Shown here piece by piece: positions 1 through 6,007 of a DNA stretch of 6,007 nucleotides. The position numbers and the translations under genes were made by a program. The notes under the pieces are model-generated. The model was not told the origin of the DNA. It ran no database searches and saw only the letters and a program-made list of their open reading frames with translations. The DNA comes from an uncultured Bacillota bacterium (GTDB lineage Bacteria > Bacillota_I > Bacilli_A > Izemoplasmatales > UBA1188). Within the stretch, counting starts at the first letter, position 1. Each line of letters begins with the position of its first letter. The DNA is taken from NCBI GenBank assembly GCA_900318975.1, contig ONMY01000142.1, positions 1 through 6,007 on the forward strand, written 5' to 3'.

Positions 1-578
1 GCATCTGCCATAGATTCACAGAAATCTTTTTGTGATGCCATATGTTCCCATACAATATTTTGATCATCTGTTAAGCCAGCTGAATGTATTAATGATTTTC
101 CTCTTGTTGATGCAATGCCTATTGATAGTTGCTTTAATGCTCCACCATATCCAGCACAAGGGTGACCCTTAAAGTGGGCAAGCACTACCATTGAATCGTA
201 ATTTTTTAAGTTTTTACCAACTAGGTTTGTTTTTAAGATATGGCCATTCTTTACTGGAAGTTCCATATCTGGTCCTTCGCTGTCCATTAAATCAAAATCA
301 AAATATTTATCCCATTCATGTTCAGAGATTAGTCTTCTGTGGATATCTGTATAGTTTCTTGCGCCAGGATATGCGGTATTACATTCAACTACTGTACCAC
401 CAATCTTATCAATTGTTGGTTTCCAAAAATCTGGTCTTAGGAAGTTTTGATTTCCTTTTTCACCAGAGTGAAGTTTAATTGCGACATTTCCTTTAGGTTT
501 AAAACCTAACATTTGATAAAGTTCTAATACTTTTTCTTTTGTGATTGTCTTTGTAAAAAATACTTTTGATTTTTCCAT
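1..578 (-). CDS. DUF362 domain-containing protein (putative Fe-S centre protein), N-terminal part
   Basis: The reverse strand is open from an ATG at 578 to the window edge and gives 192 complete codons. The start is supported by AAGGAG six bases upstream. The translation begins MEKSKVFFTK and carries features of the DUF362 family: KLHSGEKGNQ (residues 35-44), a segment after VVEC (63-66) with NTAYPGARNYTD (67-78), and the best-conserved stretch AHFKGHPCAGYGGALKQLSI (134-153), followed by ASTRGKS (156-162). Family members are usually about 350-400 residues and many carry a C-terminal 4Fe-4S ferredoxin-like part, which would lie outside the window. No signal peptide or membrane segment is seen, so it is probably cytosolic. 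Its biochemical role is unknown; a redox function is only inferred from relatives. It follows the ABC exporter gene almost without a gap and is probably co-transcribed with it. Confidence 0.85.
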   Translation of the reverse strand, partial: MEKSKVFFTKTITKEKVLELYQMLGFKPKGNVAIKLHSGEKGNQNFLRPDFWKPTIDKIGGTVVECNTAYPGARNYTDIHRRLISEHEWDKYFDFDLMDSEGPDMELPVKNGHILKTNLVGKNLKNYDSMVVLAHFKGHPCAGYGGALKQLSIGIASTRGKSLIHSAGLTDDQNIVWEHMASQKDFCESMAD

Positions 579-584
579 AGTCTT

Positions 585-590
585 CTCCTT
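585..590 (-). promoter_or_regulatory. Ribosome binding site of the DUF362 gene, touching the ABC stop codon
   Basis: The reverse strand reads AAGGAG here, six bases before the ATG at 578. The TAA stop of the ABC exporter gene occupies 590-592, so the first base of the Shine-Dalgarno motif is shared with the stop codon. No room remains for a separate promoter or terminator, which supports co-transcription and possibly translational coupling. Confidence 0.85.
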
Positions 591-2335
591 TAAAATGGGA
601 TATTTATATGCGCTTCTGTTGAATCTTTGAACTGTAAATCATATAGTTTTTTGTAAATACTATTTTCGTTTTTAATTAATTCTTCGTGTGTACCTTTTTC
701 ATCTATCTTTCCGTTTGAAATTACGATAATTTCATCGGCATTTTTGATTGTTGAGAGTCTATGAGCAACAACAAGGGTTGTTCTTCCTTTTGCGAGTTCA
801 TTTAAGGAATCTTGTATTAGCATTTCTGTCGTATTATCAAGCGCAGATGTTGCTTCATCTAATATTAATATTGGTGGGTTCTTTAAAAATACTCTTGCGA
901 TAGATAGCCTTTGTTTTTGTCCGCCAGAAAGTCTTACACCTCTTTCACCAATATCTGTATCCCAGGTATCTGGAAGAGAATTTATAAAATCTAGGATATT
1001 AGCTCTTCTTGCAGCAATCTCTATTTCTTCATCTGTTGCATCGAGTCTACCATATTTTATATTGTCTTTAATGGTTCCTGAGAATAAAAATACATCTTGT
1101 TGAACAATTCCTATATTTGATCTAAGCGATTCTCTTGTAAAGTCTGTAATAGGTGTTCCATCAATAGATATTGAACCACTTTCGTATTCATAAAACCTTG
1201 GAATTAGGTGGCATATGGTTGTCTTACCACCACCAGATGGTCCAACAAGGGCAATTGTTTTTCCTTTTTCTATTTTAAAAGATACACCATTTAGAATACC
1301 TTGTTTATCGTTGTATCTAAATGAAACATCGTTGAAATCGATTTCTCCTTTGAGGCCAGTGCATTCAATTGCACCATCATTATCAACCTCTTCTTCTTCA
1401 TCCATTATTTCAATAAAACGTCTAAATCCTGTTGCACCACTTTGGTACTGTTCTGTAAATTGGATGAGTTGGTTGATTGGTGATATAAACATCGCAATCG
1501 ATACAACAAATGTTGTATAATCAACAACGTCTATATATCCTTTATAGAGGAATATACCACCAGTGATTAAAATAATAACATTAAATAAATCTGTGATAAA
1601 CTGACTTATTGAGAAGAAAGCTCCCATTGATTTAAAGAATACAGTTCTCGCTTTTATGAATTCTTGATTGCTTTCTTCAAATTTTTCTTTTTCTTTTTCA
1701 CTATTAGTAAATGCTTTAGTAACTCTAATTCCTGTGATTGATGATTCAGTTCTTGCGTTTATTTTAGCCATTGCAACTTTAGATTTTTTTGAACCTTCTC
1801 TCATCTTTATTCTAAATTTTACTGATACTAAAAAACAAAGAGGTGCACTAACGAGTAATATTAGGGCAAGAACCCAGTTAATAGTTAAAAGATAGACAAA
1901 TGAACAAATTAAGGTGAATCCAGCAATAAATATATTCTCAGGTCCGTGATGTGCGAGTTCTGAAATCTCAAATAGGTCATTTGTTAAACGAGACATGATT
2001 GTTCCTGTTTCTTCTTGATCAAAATATGAATATGGTAATCTTTGAAGTTTAGAAAACATATCACTTCTCATATCTGCCTGCATTCTAACGCCCATTAGAT
2101 GACCATAATATTGAATAAAATATCTAAGGCCAAGTCTAAGGAAGTATGTTGCAAGAAGGGATACACCACCAATTATTATTAATTTAATGTTTTTATTTGG
2201 TATCCAATCATTTAACATATATCTTGTGACAATTGGATATACCATACCAATTACTGCAACCAAAAAGGACGCTATCATATCTAGCGTGAATATTAATTTA
2301 TGTGGTTTGTAGTAACTAATAAACCTCTTTAACAT
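590..2335 (-). CDS. ABC transporter half-protein: membrane domain fused to ATP-binding domain (MsbA/BmrA-type exporter)
   Basis: This 581-residue protein has the usual length and order of a type IV ABC exporter half-transporter, expected to work as a dimer in the cytoplasmic membrane. Residues 1-300 hold about six hydrophobic segments (roughly 15-37, 52-74, 133-153, 156-175, 247-266, 273-292). The ATPase domain follows: A-loop Tyr341, Walker A GPSGGGKT (365-372), Q-loop around Gln412-413, signature LSGGQ (469-473), Walker B ILILDE (489-494) with catalytic Glu494, D-loop SALD (497-500) and switch His525. Every catalytic motif is intact, so it should hydrolyse ATP. No second half-transporter is adjacent within the window, so a homodimer is the simplest model. 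The substrate (drug, lipid or peptide) cannot be read from sequence; the N-terminus lacks a peptidase or other accessory domain. The start fits the family (MLKRFISYYKPHK), but no Shine-Dalgarno motif precedes it. The DUF362 gene follows immediately. Confidence 0.95.
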   Translation of the reverse strand: MLKRFISYYKPHKLIFTLDMIASFLVAVIGMVYPIVTRYMLNDWIPNKNIKLIIIGGVSLLATYFLRLGLRYFIQYYGHLMGVRMQADMRSDMFSKLQRLPYSYFDQEETGTIMSRLTNDLFEISELAHHGPENIFIAGFTLICSFVYLLTINWVLALILLVSAPLCFLVSVKFRIKMREGSKKSKVAMAKINARTESSITGIRVTKAFTNSEKEKEKFEESNQEFIKARTVFFKSMGAFFSISQFITDLFNVIILITGGIFLYKGYIDVVDYTTFVVSIAMFISPINQLIQFTEQYQSGATGFRRFIEIMDEEEEVDNDGAIECTGLKGEIDFNDVSFRYNDKQGILNGVSFKIEKGKTIALVGPSGGGKTTICHLIPRFYEYESGSISIDGTPITDFTRESLRSNIGIVQQDVFLFSGTIKDNIKYGRLDATDEEIEIAARRANILDFINSLPDTWDTDIGERGVRLSGGQKQRLSIARVFLKNPPILILDEATSALDNTTEMLIQDSLNELAKGRTTLVVAHRLSTIKNADEIIVISNGKIDEKGTHEELIKNENSIYKKLYDLQFKDSTEAHINIPF

Positions 2336-2360
2336 GCTTATATTTTAACATTTAATGATG

Positions 2361-2387
2361 AAAAATCACATTATAAATGTGAATTTT
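2361..2387 (-). terminator. Possible weak Rho-independent terminator after the CPBP gene
   Basis: Arms of seven bases, TTCACAT-like on the outside (2376-2382 with 2366-2372), pair perfectly around a three-base loop. On the reverse strand they are followed by five T residues (2361-2365). One mismatch outwards, a further A4/T4 pairing extends the stem. The stem has only two G-C pairs, so termination would be weak. The same bases also contain a candidate -10 box, so this may instead be an operator-like element. Confidence 0.4.
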
Positions 2388-2398
2388 ATTACTATACA
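2370..2398 (-). promoter_or_regulatory. Candidate promoter for the ABC exporter / DUF362 pair
   Basis: The reverse strand has a perfect TATAAT at 2370-2375. With a 17-base spacer the -35 position (2393-2398) reads TGTATA, only three matches to TTGACA. Transcription would start near 2363 and leave a leader of about 28 bases before the ATG at 2335, with no GGAG-like motif in it. The region is very AT-rich, so chance matches are likely. Confidence 0.35.
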
Positions 2399-2423
2399 TA
2401 AATACAAATTTGTTTATCTTTAA

Positions 2424-3221
2424 TTAGGCTTGAATTTCTTCTTTCTTTGGTTCTAGTGATTCGTTGTCTTTTTTATTTAATACATAGATGTTAAATAAAA
2501 TGTATAATCCAGCTAATACACCGAATACTACTGTGAAAATCCAAAAGAGCTTATCTTGGAAGATGCCACTTCCAAGTTTATTTACTAAAGTTCCACCAAT
2601 ATCAAATATTGTATGTATAACTACTATTAACCATATGTCTTTTGTTTTAGCCATGATTGTTGAGAATAAACCACCCATTAAGAATGTATATCCAACTTGA
2701 AGAAGTGTTGATGCGATAGATGCTCCTGAAAGTAGATTTAATAAATGACTTAGTGCAAATATAGTTGAAACTGTAAGTATTGTTAAGAATACTCTGTTCT
2801 TTGTGTTTTTAAAATAATCTTCTACTACTGTTCTAACAATTCCTTGAAAGAAAAAATCCTCAAGTATCGCAATTAAAATACAGTTAATTACTAGAAGTGG
2901 TATTAAATCAGCTCTTTCAAGAACTGCACTTCCACTAATAAGTGCACTAAATGGAAAGTTTGCAAAAGCAACTAAAAAACACGGAATCATCCAAAGAAGA
3001 TTCTTTCCTAAATTACTAAAATCAGGTTTTAGTTTAGCAAATTTTCCATAAATAACTAAATATATAACAAAAGATGCAAGGATTAATCTTGATAAGAATT
3101 CTTTTAATAAAACATTCTTAACTTCATCTGCGACTAAAACAACTTGAGGAAGATCAAGGATGATTGTAGCTAGAGCCGCAAGCACTAAAAATACAATTAA
3201 TATTATTTTACTCTTCTTCAT
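2424..3221 (-). CDS. CPBP family (CAAX protease / bacteriocin-processing) intramembrane metalloprotease
   Basis: This 265-residue, strongly hydrophobic protein has about seven or eight membrane segments. It shows the three family motifs in order: motif 1 EDFFFQG (121-127), motif 2 FALSH (155-159) and motif 3 HTIFD (203-207). In this family (PF02517) the glutamates and histidines of these motifs form a membrane-embedded catalytic site. Here Glu121, His159, His203 and Asp207 are in place, but the usual second Glu is Asp122 and the usual FRG is FQG (Gln126). The C-terminal tail after residue 249 is charged and probably cytoplasmic. The ATG at 3221 has AAGGAG ten bases upstream, inside the end of the Lgt-like gene, and the two genes overlap by 14 bases, so translation is probably coupled. 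Substrate unknown; relatives process prenylated proteins or bacteriocins, give self-immunity, or act as scaffolds. Confidence 0.85.
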   Translation of the reverse strand: MKKSKIILIVFLVLAALATIILDLPQVVLVADEVKNVLLKEFLSRLILASFVIYLVIYGKFAKLKPDFSNLGKNLLWMIPCFLVAFANFPFSALISGSAVLERADLIPLLVINCILIAILEDFFFQGIVRTVVEDYFKNTKNRVFLTILTVSTIFALSHLLNLLSGASIASTLLQVGYTFLMGGLFSTIMAKTKDIWLIVVIHTIFDIGGTLVNKLGSGIFQDKLFWIFTVVFGVLAGLYILFNIYVLNKKDNESLEPKKEEIQA

Positions 3222-3999
3222 TAGTTATAGTCTCCTTCTTTTGGTTAAAGACTGTATAGTAAAGAATTAGTAATATAACCCCACCAACTATCATTGCCAT
3301 TGAGATTAATTGAGATGGAGAAAAGATTGTTGAACCTAATGAACCTCTTTCATCATCTCTAATAAATTCAATTAAGAATCTAAAAATTCCATATGAAATC
3401 ATATAGATAGATACGGTATGTCTATTGTTTTTCTTTATTAGTAGATATGTTAAAACAGCACATAAAAGAAATAAGAAAATAGATTCAATTAATTGAGTAG
3501 GTATCCTTTTTTCAAGAACACCATGTACATACACACTTATTCCATACCATGCATCAGTGAGTTTTCCGTAACAGCACCCAGCAAATAGGCATCCAATTCT
3601 TCCAAAGGCATGTGCTAAAACAATCGCAGGTATTACAACAGATATAATTGTATTGTATTCTTTAATGTGTTCATCTGTCTTTAGAACAAATTTACCGCAT
3701 AGGAAATATAATAGATGGAAAAACGCAAGCCCACCAATTAAACCACCGAGGAATGTTGAACCAGTGCTTGAAACCCATTCTCCTGTTTTAATAAATGAAT
3801 AGAAGTCTTGTACAAGAATAGATGCAAGATATCCTACTACTACACCACCTATCGCTGTTATAACTGTTAAATTATGTAATTTTGAAGATACTTTAATTTT
3901 TTCAGAGACAAATCTAAAATAAACCATTGCAGCAACCACTCCAATGATTATCATCCAAAAATATAAATCTACACCTAAAAATCTAACTGTTGGAAACAT
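3208..3999 (-). CDS. lgt: Prolipoprotein diacylglyceryl transferase-like protein (divergent Lgt)
   Basis: Lgt moves diacylglycerol from phosphatidylglycerol to the lipobox cysteine of prelipoproteins in the cytoplasmic membrane. This 263-residue protein has the family's length and about seven membrane segments. Recognisable landmarks are TFLGGLIGG (82-90), [17 protein letters not shown] (130-146), IPTQLIE (166-172) and [14 protein letters not shown] (206-219), with Arg207, Glu211 and Arg214 matching the conserved C-terminal R...E..R pattern. The core differs from the classical GR-x-G-N-F-x-N-x-E signature: Cys137, Ala140 and Cys142 replace Asn, Asn and Glu, and Leu84 stands where E. coli Lgt has His103. 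I recall a GCCYG form in other Firmicutes homologues annotated as Lgt family. Membership is secure; equal activity to classical Lgt is inferred. The ATG at 3999 follows GGAG by ten bases. Confidence 0.8.
   Translation of the reverse strand: MFPTVRFLGVDLYFWMIIIGVVAAMVYFRFVSEKIKVSSKLHNLTVITAIGGVVVGYLASILVQDFYSFIKTGEWVSSTGSTFLGGLIGGLAFFHLLYFLCGKFVLKTDEHIKEYNTIISVVIPAIVLAHAFGRIGCLFAGCCYGKLTDAWYGISVYVHGVLEKRIPTQLIESIFLFLLCAVLTYLLIKKNNRHTVSIYMISYGIFRFLIEFIRDDERGSLGSTIFSPSQLISMAMIVGGVILLILYYTVFNQKKETITNEEE
3232..3237 (-). promoter_or_regulatory. Ribosome binding site of the CPBP gene, inside the Lgt-like coding region
   Basis: The reverse strand reads AAGGAG, ten bases before the ATG at 3221. It fixes that start and lies within the last codons of the upstream gene, which fits a two-gene operon with coupled translation. 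Confidence 0.8.
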
Positions 4000-4009
4000 A
4001 TTCTTTTAT

Positions 4010-4041
4010 CTCCGTATAAGACCTACAAATATATTTTATCA
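4010..4041 (-). promoter_or_regulatory. Promoter -10 region and ribosome binding site of the Lgt-like gene
   Basis: On the reverse strand TGATAAAAT (4033-4041) matches an extended -10 element (TG-N-TAAAAT). No good -35 hexamer is visible at 16-18 bases. Transcription would begin near 4026. GGAG at 4010-4013 lies ten bases before the ATG at 3999 and decides the start. Confidence 0.5.
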
Positions 4042-4079
4042 TATATTTGCCTTTTATAATTTAATAATACCAAAGGATG

Positions 4080-4112
4080 TGATAAAATACGTATGTAAGT
4101 ATAAAAAAGGAG
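4080..4112 (+). promoter_or_regulatory. Promoter -10 region and ribosome binding site of ppa
   Basis: TGATAAAAT (4080-4088) is an extended -10 element (TG-N-TAAAAT); the -35 position is poor (TTTAAT at 17 bases). The palindrome ATACGTAT (4087-4094) directly follows, near the expected transcription start. AAGGAG at 4107-4112 lies 11 bases before the ATG at 4124. It rules out the in-frame GTG at 4112, which overlaps the motif, as the start. Confidence 0.55.
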
Positions 4113-4123
4113 TGTATGTATTT

Positions 4124-4666
4124 ATGAAAAATGTATGGCATTCAATAAATAGAAATAGAGTTAAACCAGAAGACTTCTTAACAGTTGTTGAAATTAGAAA
4201 GGGCGAAAAGAAAAAATACGAACTAGATAAAGAAAGTGGACTAATTATTCTAGATAGAATTTTATATACATCTACACATTATCCAGCAAATTATGGTTTT
4301 ATCCCAAAAACATATAGTGAAGATGGAGACCCATTAGACTGTTTAATTTTATGTAGTGAATCATTAGATCCACTAACTCTTGTTAGATGTTATCCTATTG
4401 GAGTTATAAAAATGCTTGATCAAGGAAAACTTGATGAAAAGATTATTGCAATACCTTTTGCAGATCCAATGTATAACACTTATCACGATATAAAAGATCT
4501 TCCAATTCATATCTTCCAAGAGATTGAACACTTCTTTAGTGTATATAAAACACTTGAGGGAAAGACTACAGTTGTTGATGAAGCAACTGGAAGAGATGAA
4601 GCTATAAAGGTTATTGCACACTGCATAGAACTCTACAAAGAAAAGTATCCTGAATATAGCAAATAA
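4124..4666 (+). CDS. ppa: Inorganic pyrophosphatase, family I (soluble)
   Basis: The enzyme splits pyrophosphate into two phosphates in the cytosol and so pulls nucleotide, protein and lipid synthesis forward. The 180-residue product is close to the 175 of E. coli PPase and aligns along its whole length. The metal-binding signature DGDPLD gives Asp67, Asp69 and Asp72. Other expected active-site residues are Glu23, Lys31, Glu33, Arg45, Tyr53, Tyr57, Asp99, Asp104, Lys106, Tyr141 and Lys142. Nothing essential appears to be missing. The reading frame is open further upstream to 3944, but that part overlaps the divergent Lgt-like gene and is not family-like. The ATG at 4124, after AAGGAG and giving [18 protein letters not shown], is therefore chosen. 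The gene is monocistronic: it has its own promoter region, a tandem TAA-TGA-TAA stop (4664-4672) and a strong terminator. Confidence 0.97.
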   Translation: MKNVWHSINRNRVKPEDFLTVVEIRKGEKKKYELDKESGLIILDRILYTSTHYPANYGFIPKTYSEDGDPLDCLILCSESLDPLTLVRCYPIGVIKMLDQGKLDEKIIAIPFADPMYNTYHDIKDLPIHIFQEIEHFFSVYKTLEGKTTVVDEATGRDEAIKVIAHCIELYKEKYPEYSK

Positions 4667-4670
4667 TGAT

Positions 4671-4695
4671 AAATACGTTGTAAAACGTATTTTTT
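4671..4695 (+). terminator. Rho-independent terminator of ppa
   Basis: AAATACGTT (4671-4679) pairs perfectly over nine bases with AACGTATTT (4684-4692) around the four-base loop GTAA. The T-run spans 4690-4695, partly within the 3' arm. The stem overlaps the last of the three tandem stop codons. It separates ppa from the downstream lipoprotein gene. Confidence 0.85.
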
Positions 4696-4749
4696 AATTA
4701 TACAATGTGATGGTTTTTTGAGTTTTTATAGGTTGTTTTGTGAAAGCTA

Positions 4750-4795
4750 AAGACAAATATTATTTTATTAAATATAATCGTATCATAAAGCGAGG
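4750..4795 (+). promoter_or_regulatory. Promoter and ribosome binding site of the lipoprotein gene
   Basis: A perfect -10 box TATAAT (4773-4778) lies exactly 17 bases after AAGACA (4750-4755), which matches TTGACA at four of six positions. Transcription would start near 4785. GAGG at 4792-4795 is seven bases from the ATG at 4803. This is the best promoter in the window and makes the gene independent of ppa. The rest of the 4696-4749 stretch shows nothing recognisable. Confidence 0.65.
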
Positions 4796-4802
4796 TACAA
4801 CT

Positions 4803-6007
4803 ATGAAAAGAATCGTAATTCTATTATTATCATTTATTCTAACGTTAACTCTTGTTGGTTGTATAAACGAAAGCATTAGCACGACTACTAAAGATGAAAA
4901 GACTACTACTTCAACATTAAATGGGGATACTACAACAAGAGAACAAGACACAACAACATCTAATGATGATGTGACTACTATAGTAGATAATAACACTACT
5001 ACAACTATTGAAAATCAAACTACAACTACTAAGGAAAACATCACAACTACAACTAATGATGATGTTACAACCACTACTTCTAATACTGATGATGGTGGTG
5101 GTGATAATCAGGATGAAGTAACTCTTGATGAAACAAAATTTACTATAAAATATGAATCCGGTACAGAAAACGCATACACAATTAGTGGTAATACAATTAC
5201 ATTTAGTAATATTACTGAAGCTAGCGTATATTCAATAACTGGTGAAATCAATGGAAACATTGTAATTGATGTTACTGATGATTATAAATTTGAATTAGAT
5301 TTTAATGGTGTGATAATTAATTCAAGTGATAATCCACCAGTTGTAGTTGAAAGCGCAGATAAAGTTGAATTTTCATTTAAAAAAGACACAGTTAACTATA
5401 TTAATGATTTAAGAGATGAAGTTACTGATGAAGATGGAATAAATTCAGCAATATATGCAAAATGTGATTTATCAATTAAAGGAAAAGGAACTTTAAATTT
5501 AGTATCAACAAATAATAAAGGTATTCATACAAAAGATGATTTAGAAATAAAGAATTTAACTCTAAATGTTGAATGCATGGATAATGCATTAAAAGGGAAC
5601 GATAGTGTAACAATCGAAAGCGGAACATTAACCTTAATAAGCAAAAAAGGTGATGGTATTAAAACATCAAATTCAGATATATCTTCTAAAGGGAACCAAA
5701 GAGGTACAGTTACAATAACTGGTGGTAATATTACTATCTATGCTGCATGTGATGGAATAGATGCAGCATATGATGTAGTAATCAATGAGGATAATGCAAC
5801 AGTTAATCTAAATGTCTTTACTGATAAATATTCTTCTTATTCCTTAGAAGTTACTGATGTAGCTGAAAGTTTCTATTACATTAGGTCTACTACAAACACT
5901 TCTTACTATTCAATTAAATATTTTAATAGTGATACTGATTATGTATATAAGAATGCTACTTATTATACTTCTAAAGAGGGTATGAGTGGAAGAAATCGTG
6001 TTACATA
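4803..6007 (+). CDS. Lipoprotein with Thr-rich linker and Cthe_2159-type carbohydrate-binding beta-helix, 3' end missing
   Basis: Translated directly from the ATG at 4803, the frame stays open for 401 codons to the window edge. Residues 1-20 are a lipoprotein signal peptide: MKR, a hydrophobic core, then the lipobox LVGC with Cys20 as lipid anchor. Residues 27-95 form a low-complexity linker of which 32 are threonine, with Asn, Asp and Glu between. From about 110 comes a domain resembling the carbohydrate-binding family named after C. thermocellum Cthe_2159 (PF14262). Evidence is a segment with FELDFNGVIINSS (163-175) and ESADKVEF (183-190), then repeating rungs marked by NNKGIH (237-242), MDNALK (259-264), KGDGIK (282-287) and ACDGID (315-320). 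Relatives form a right-handed beta-helix and bind acidic plant-type polysaccharides. The likely role is capture of polysaccharide at the outer membrane face; no catalytic residues are identifiable. Residues 337-401 are Tyr/Ser/Thr-rich and unassigned. Confidence 0.85.
   Translation, partial: MKRIVILLLSFILTLTLVGCINESISTTTKDEKTTTSTLNGDTTTREQDTTTSNDDVTTIVDNNTTTTIENQTTTTKENITTTTNDDVTTTTSNTDDGGGDNQDEVTLDETKFTIKYESGTENAYTISGNTITFSNITEASVYSITGEINGNIVIDVTDDYKFELDFNGVIINSSDNPPVVVESADKVEFSFKKDTVNYINDLRDEVTDEDGINSAIYAKCDLSIKGKGTLNLVSTNNKGIHTKDDLEIKNLTLNVECMDNALKGNDSVTIESGTLTLISKKGDGIKTSNSDISSKGNQRGTVTITGGNITIYAACDGIDAAYDVVINEDNATVNLNVFTDKYSSYSLEVTDVAESFYYIRSTTNTSYYSIKYFNSDTDYVYKNATYYTSKEGMSGRNRVT
4881..5087 (+). 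repeat. Low-complexity threonine-codon tract encoding the lipoprotein linker
   Basis: Thirty-two of 69 codons are ACN, mostly ACT and ACA in runs of two to four, separated by Asn/Asp/Glu-rich breaks. The word NDDVTT occurs twice, encoded at 4962-4979 and 5055-5072 with nearly the same DNA, which suggests growth by duplication. Such linkers usually hold a surface domain away from the membrane and can be O-glycosylated; glycosylation here is only a guess. Any slip by whole triplets would keep the frame. Confidence 0.75.

Noticed and set aside
191..478. Plus-strand open frame of 95 codons
   Set aside because: It lies antisense to the well-supported DUF362 gene, has no recognisable motif and is best explained as a shadow.
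1215..1520. Plus-strand open frame beginning MVVLPPPDGPT
   Set aside because: It is the complement of the Walker A region of the ABC ATPase. This antisense artefact is common wherever such ATPases occur. No ribosome binding site is seen.
1668..1895. Plus-strand open frame of 75 codons
   Set aside because: It is antisense to the membrane domain of the ABC exporter and has no support of its own.
2366..2382. CRP-like binding site
   Set aside because: The half-sites are TCACA...TGTGA, the reverse order of a CRP consensus (TGTGA...TCACA). CRP regulation is also not expected to look like this in such an organism.
2488..2700. Plus-strand open frame of 70 codons
   Set aside because: It is antisense to the CPBP protease, with no motif or signal.
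3944..4123. N-terminal extension of the pyrophosphatase by 60 codons
   Set aside because: It would overlap the divergent Lgt-like gene, it precedes the promoter and ribosome binding site, and it is unlike the family N-terminus.
4000..4123. Riboswitch or small RNA in the divergent region
   Set aside because: The leaders are short (about 30 bases each) and no conserved structured element is visible.
4373..4621. Minus-strand open frame of 82 codons
   Set aside because: It is antisense to the conserved ppa gene and has no family features.
4664..4672. Possible use of TGA as tryptophan (mycoplasma code)
   Set aside because: TGA sits inside a tandem TAA-TGA-TAA stop, and the tryptophans checked in real genes use TGG, so nothing supports recoding.
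4760..4996. Minus-strand open frame rich in Val and Ser
   Set aside because: Its composition is the mirror of the threonine codon tract of the lipoprotein, and the frame runs back over that gene's promoter.

Overview
The window is AT-rich DNA (by eye about 30% GC, not computed) with canonical AAGGAG-type ribosome binding sites, TAA stops and TGG for the tryptophans checked. The inorganic pyrophosphatase gene ends in a tandem TAA-TGA-TAA, which argues that TGA is a stop here and against the mycoplasma code. The genes fit a low-GC Bacillota/Mycoplasmatota lineage with the standard code (for example Erysipelotrichales, Acholeplasmatales or uncultured gut Bacilli). That placement is inferred from style and not proven.

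Layout. On the minus strand, read from about 4000 down to 1, there are four genes. An Lgt-like prolipoprotein diacylglyceryl transferase (3208-3999) overlaps a CPBP-family membrane protease (2424-3221) by 14 bases. After an 88-base gap with a hairpin and a possible promoter comes a full-length ABC exporter half-transporter (590-2335). It is followed six bases before its partner's start codon by the ribosome binding site of a DUF362 protein, which runs off the left edge (1-578). On the plus strand there are two genes: a family I inorganic pyrophosphatase (4124-4666) with its own promoter and a strong terminator, then a lipoprotein (4803 to the right edge) with a threonine-rich linker and a Cthe_2159-type beta-helix carbohydrate-binding domain. 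The lgt-like and ppa genes diverge from a 124-base region at 4000-4123.

How the genes may work together. The Lgt-like enzyme, the membrane protease and the lipoprotein all concern the cell envelope. The lipoprotein has the L-V-G-C lipobox that Lgt enzymes act on, but nothing in the sequence shows that it is a dedicated partner. The pyrophosphatase is housekeeping. The ABC exporter and DUF362 protein look co-transcribed, with no clear functional link.

I found no mobile elements, CRISPR arrays, tRNA or rRNA genes. I also saw no compelling evidence of a novel multi-gene system. The points most worth a second look are the divergent active-site motif of the Lgt-like protein with its overlapping protease, and the architecture of the surface lipoprotein.
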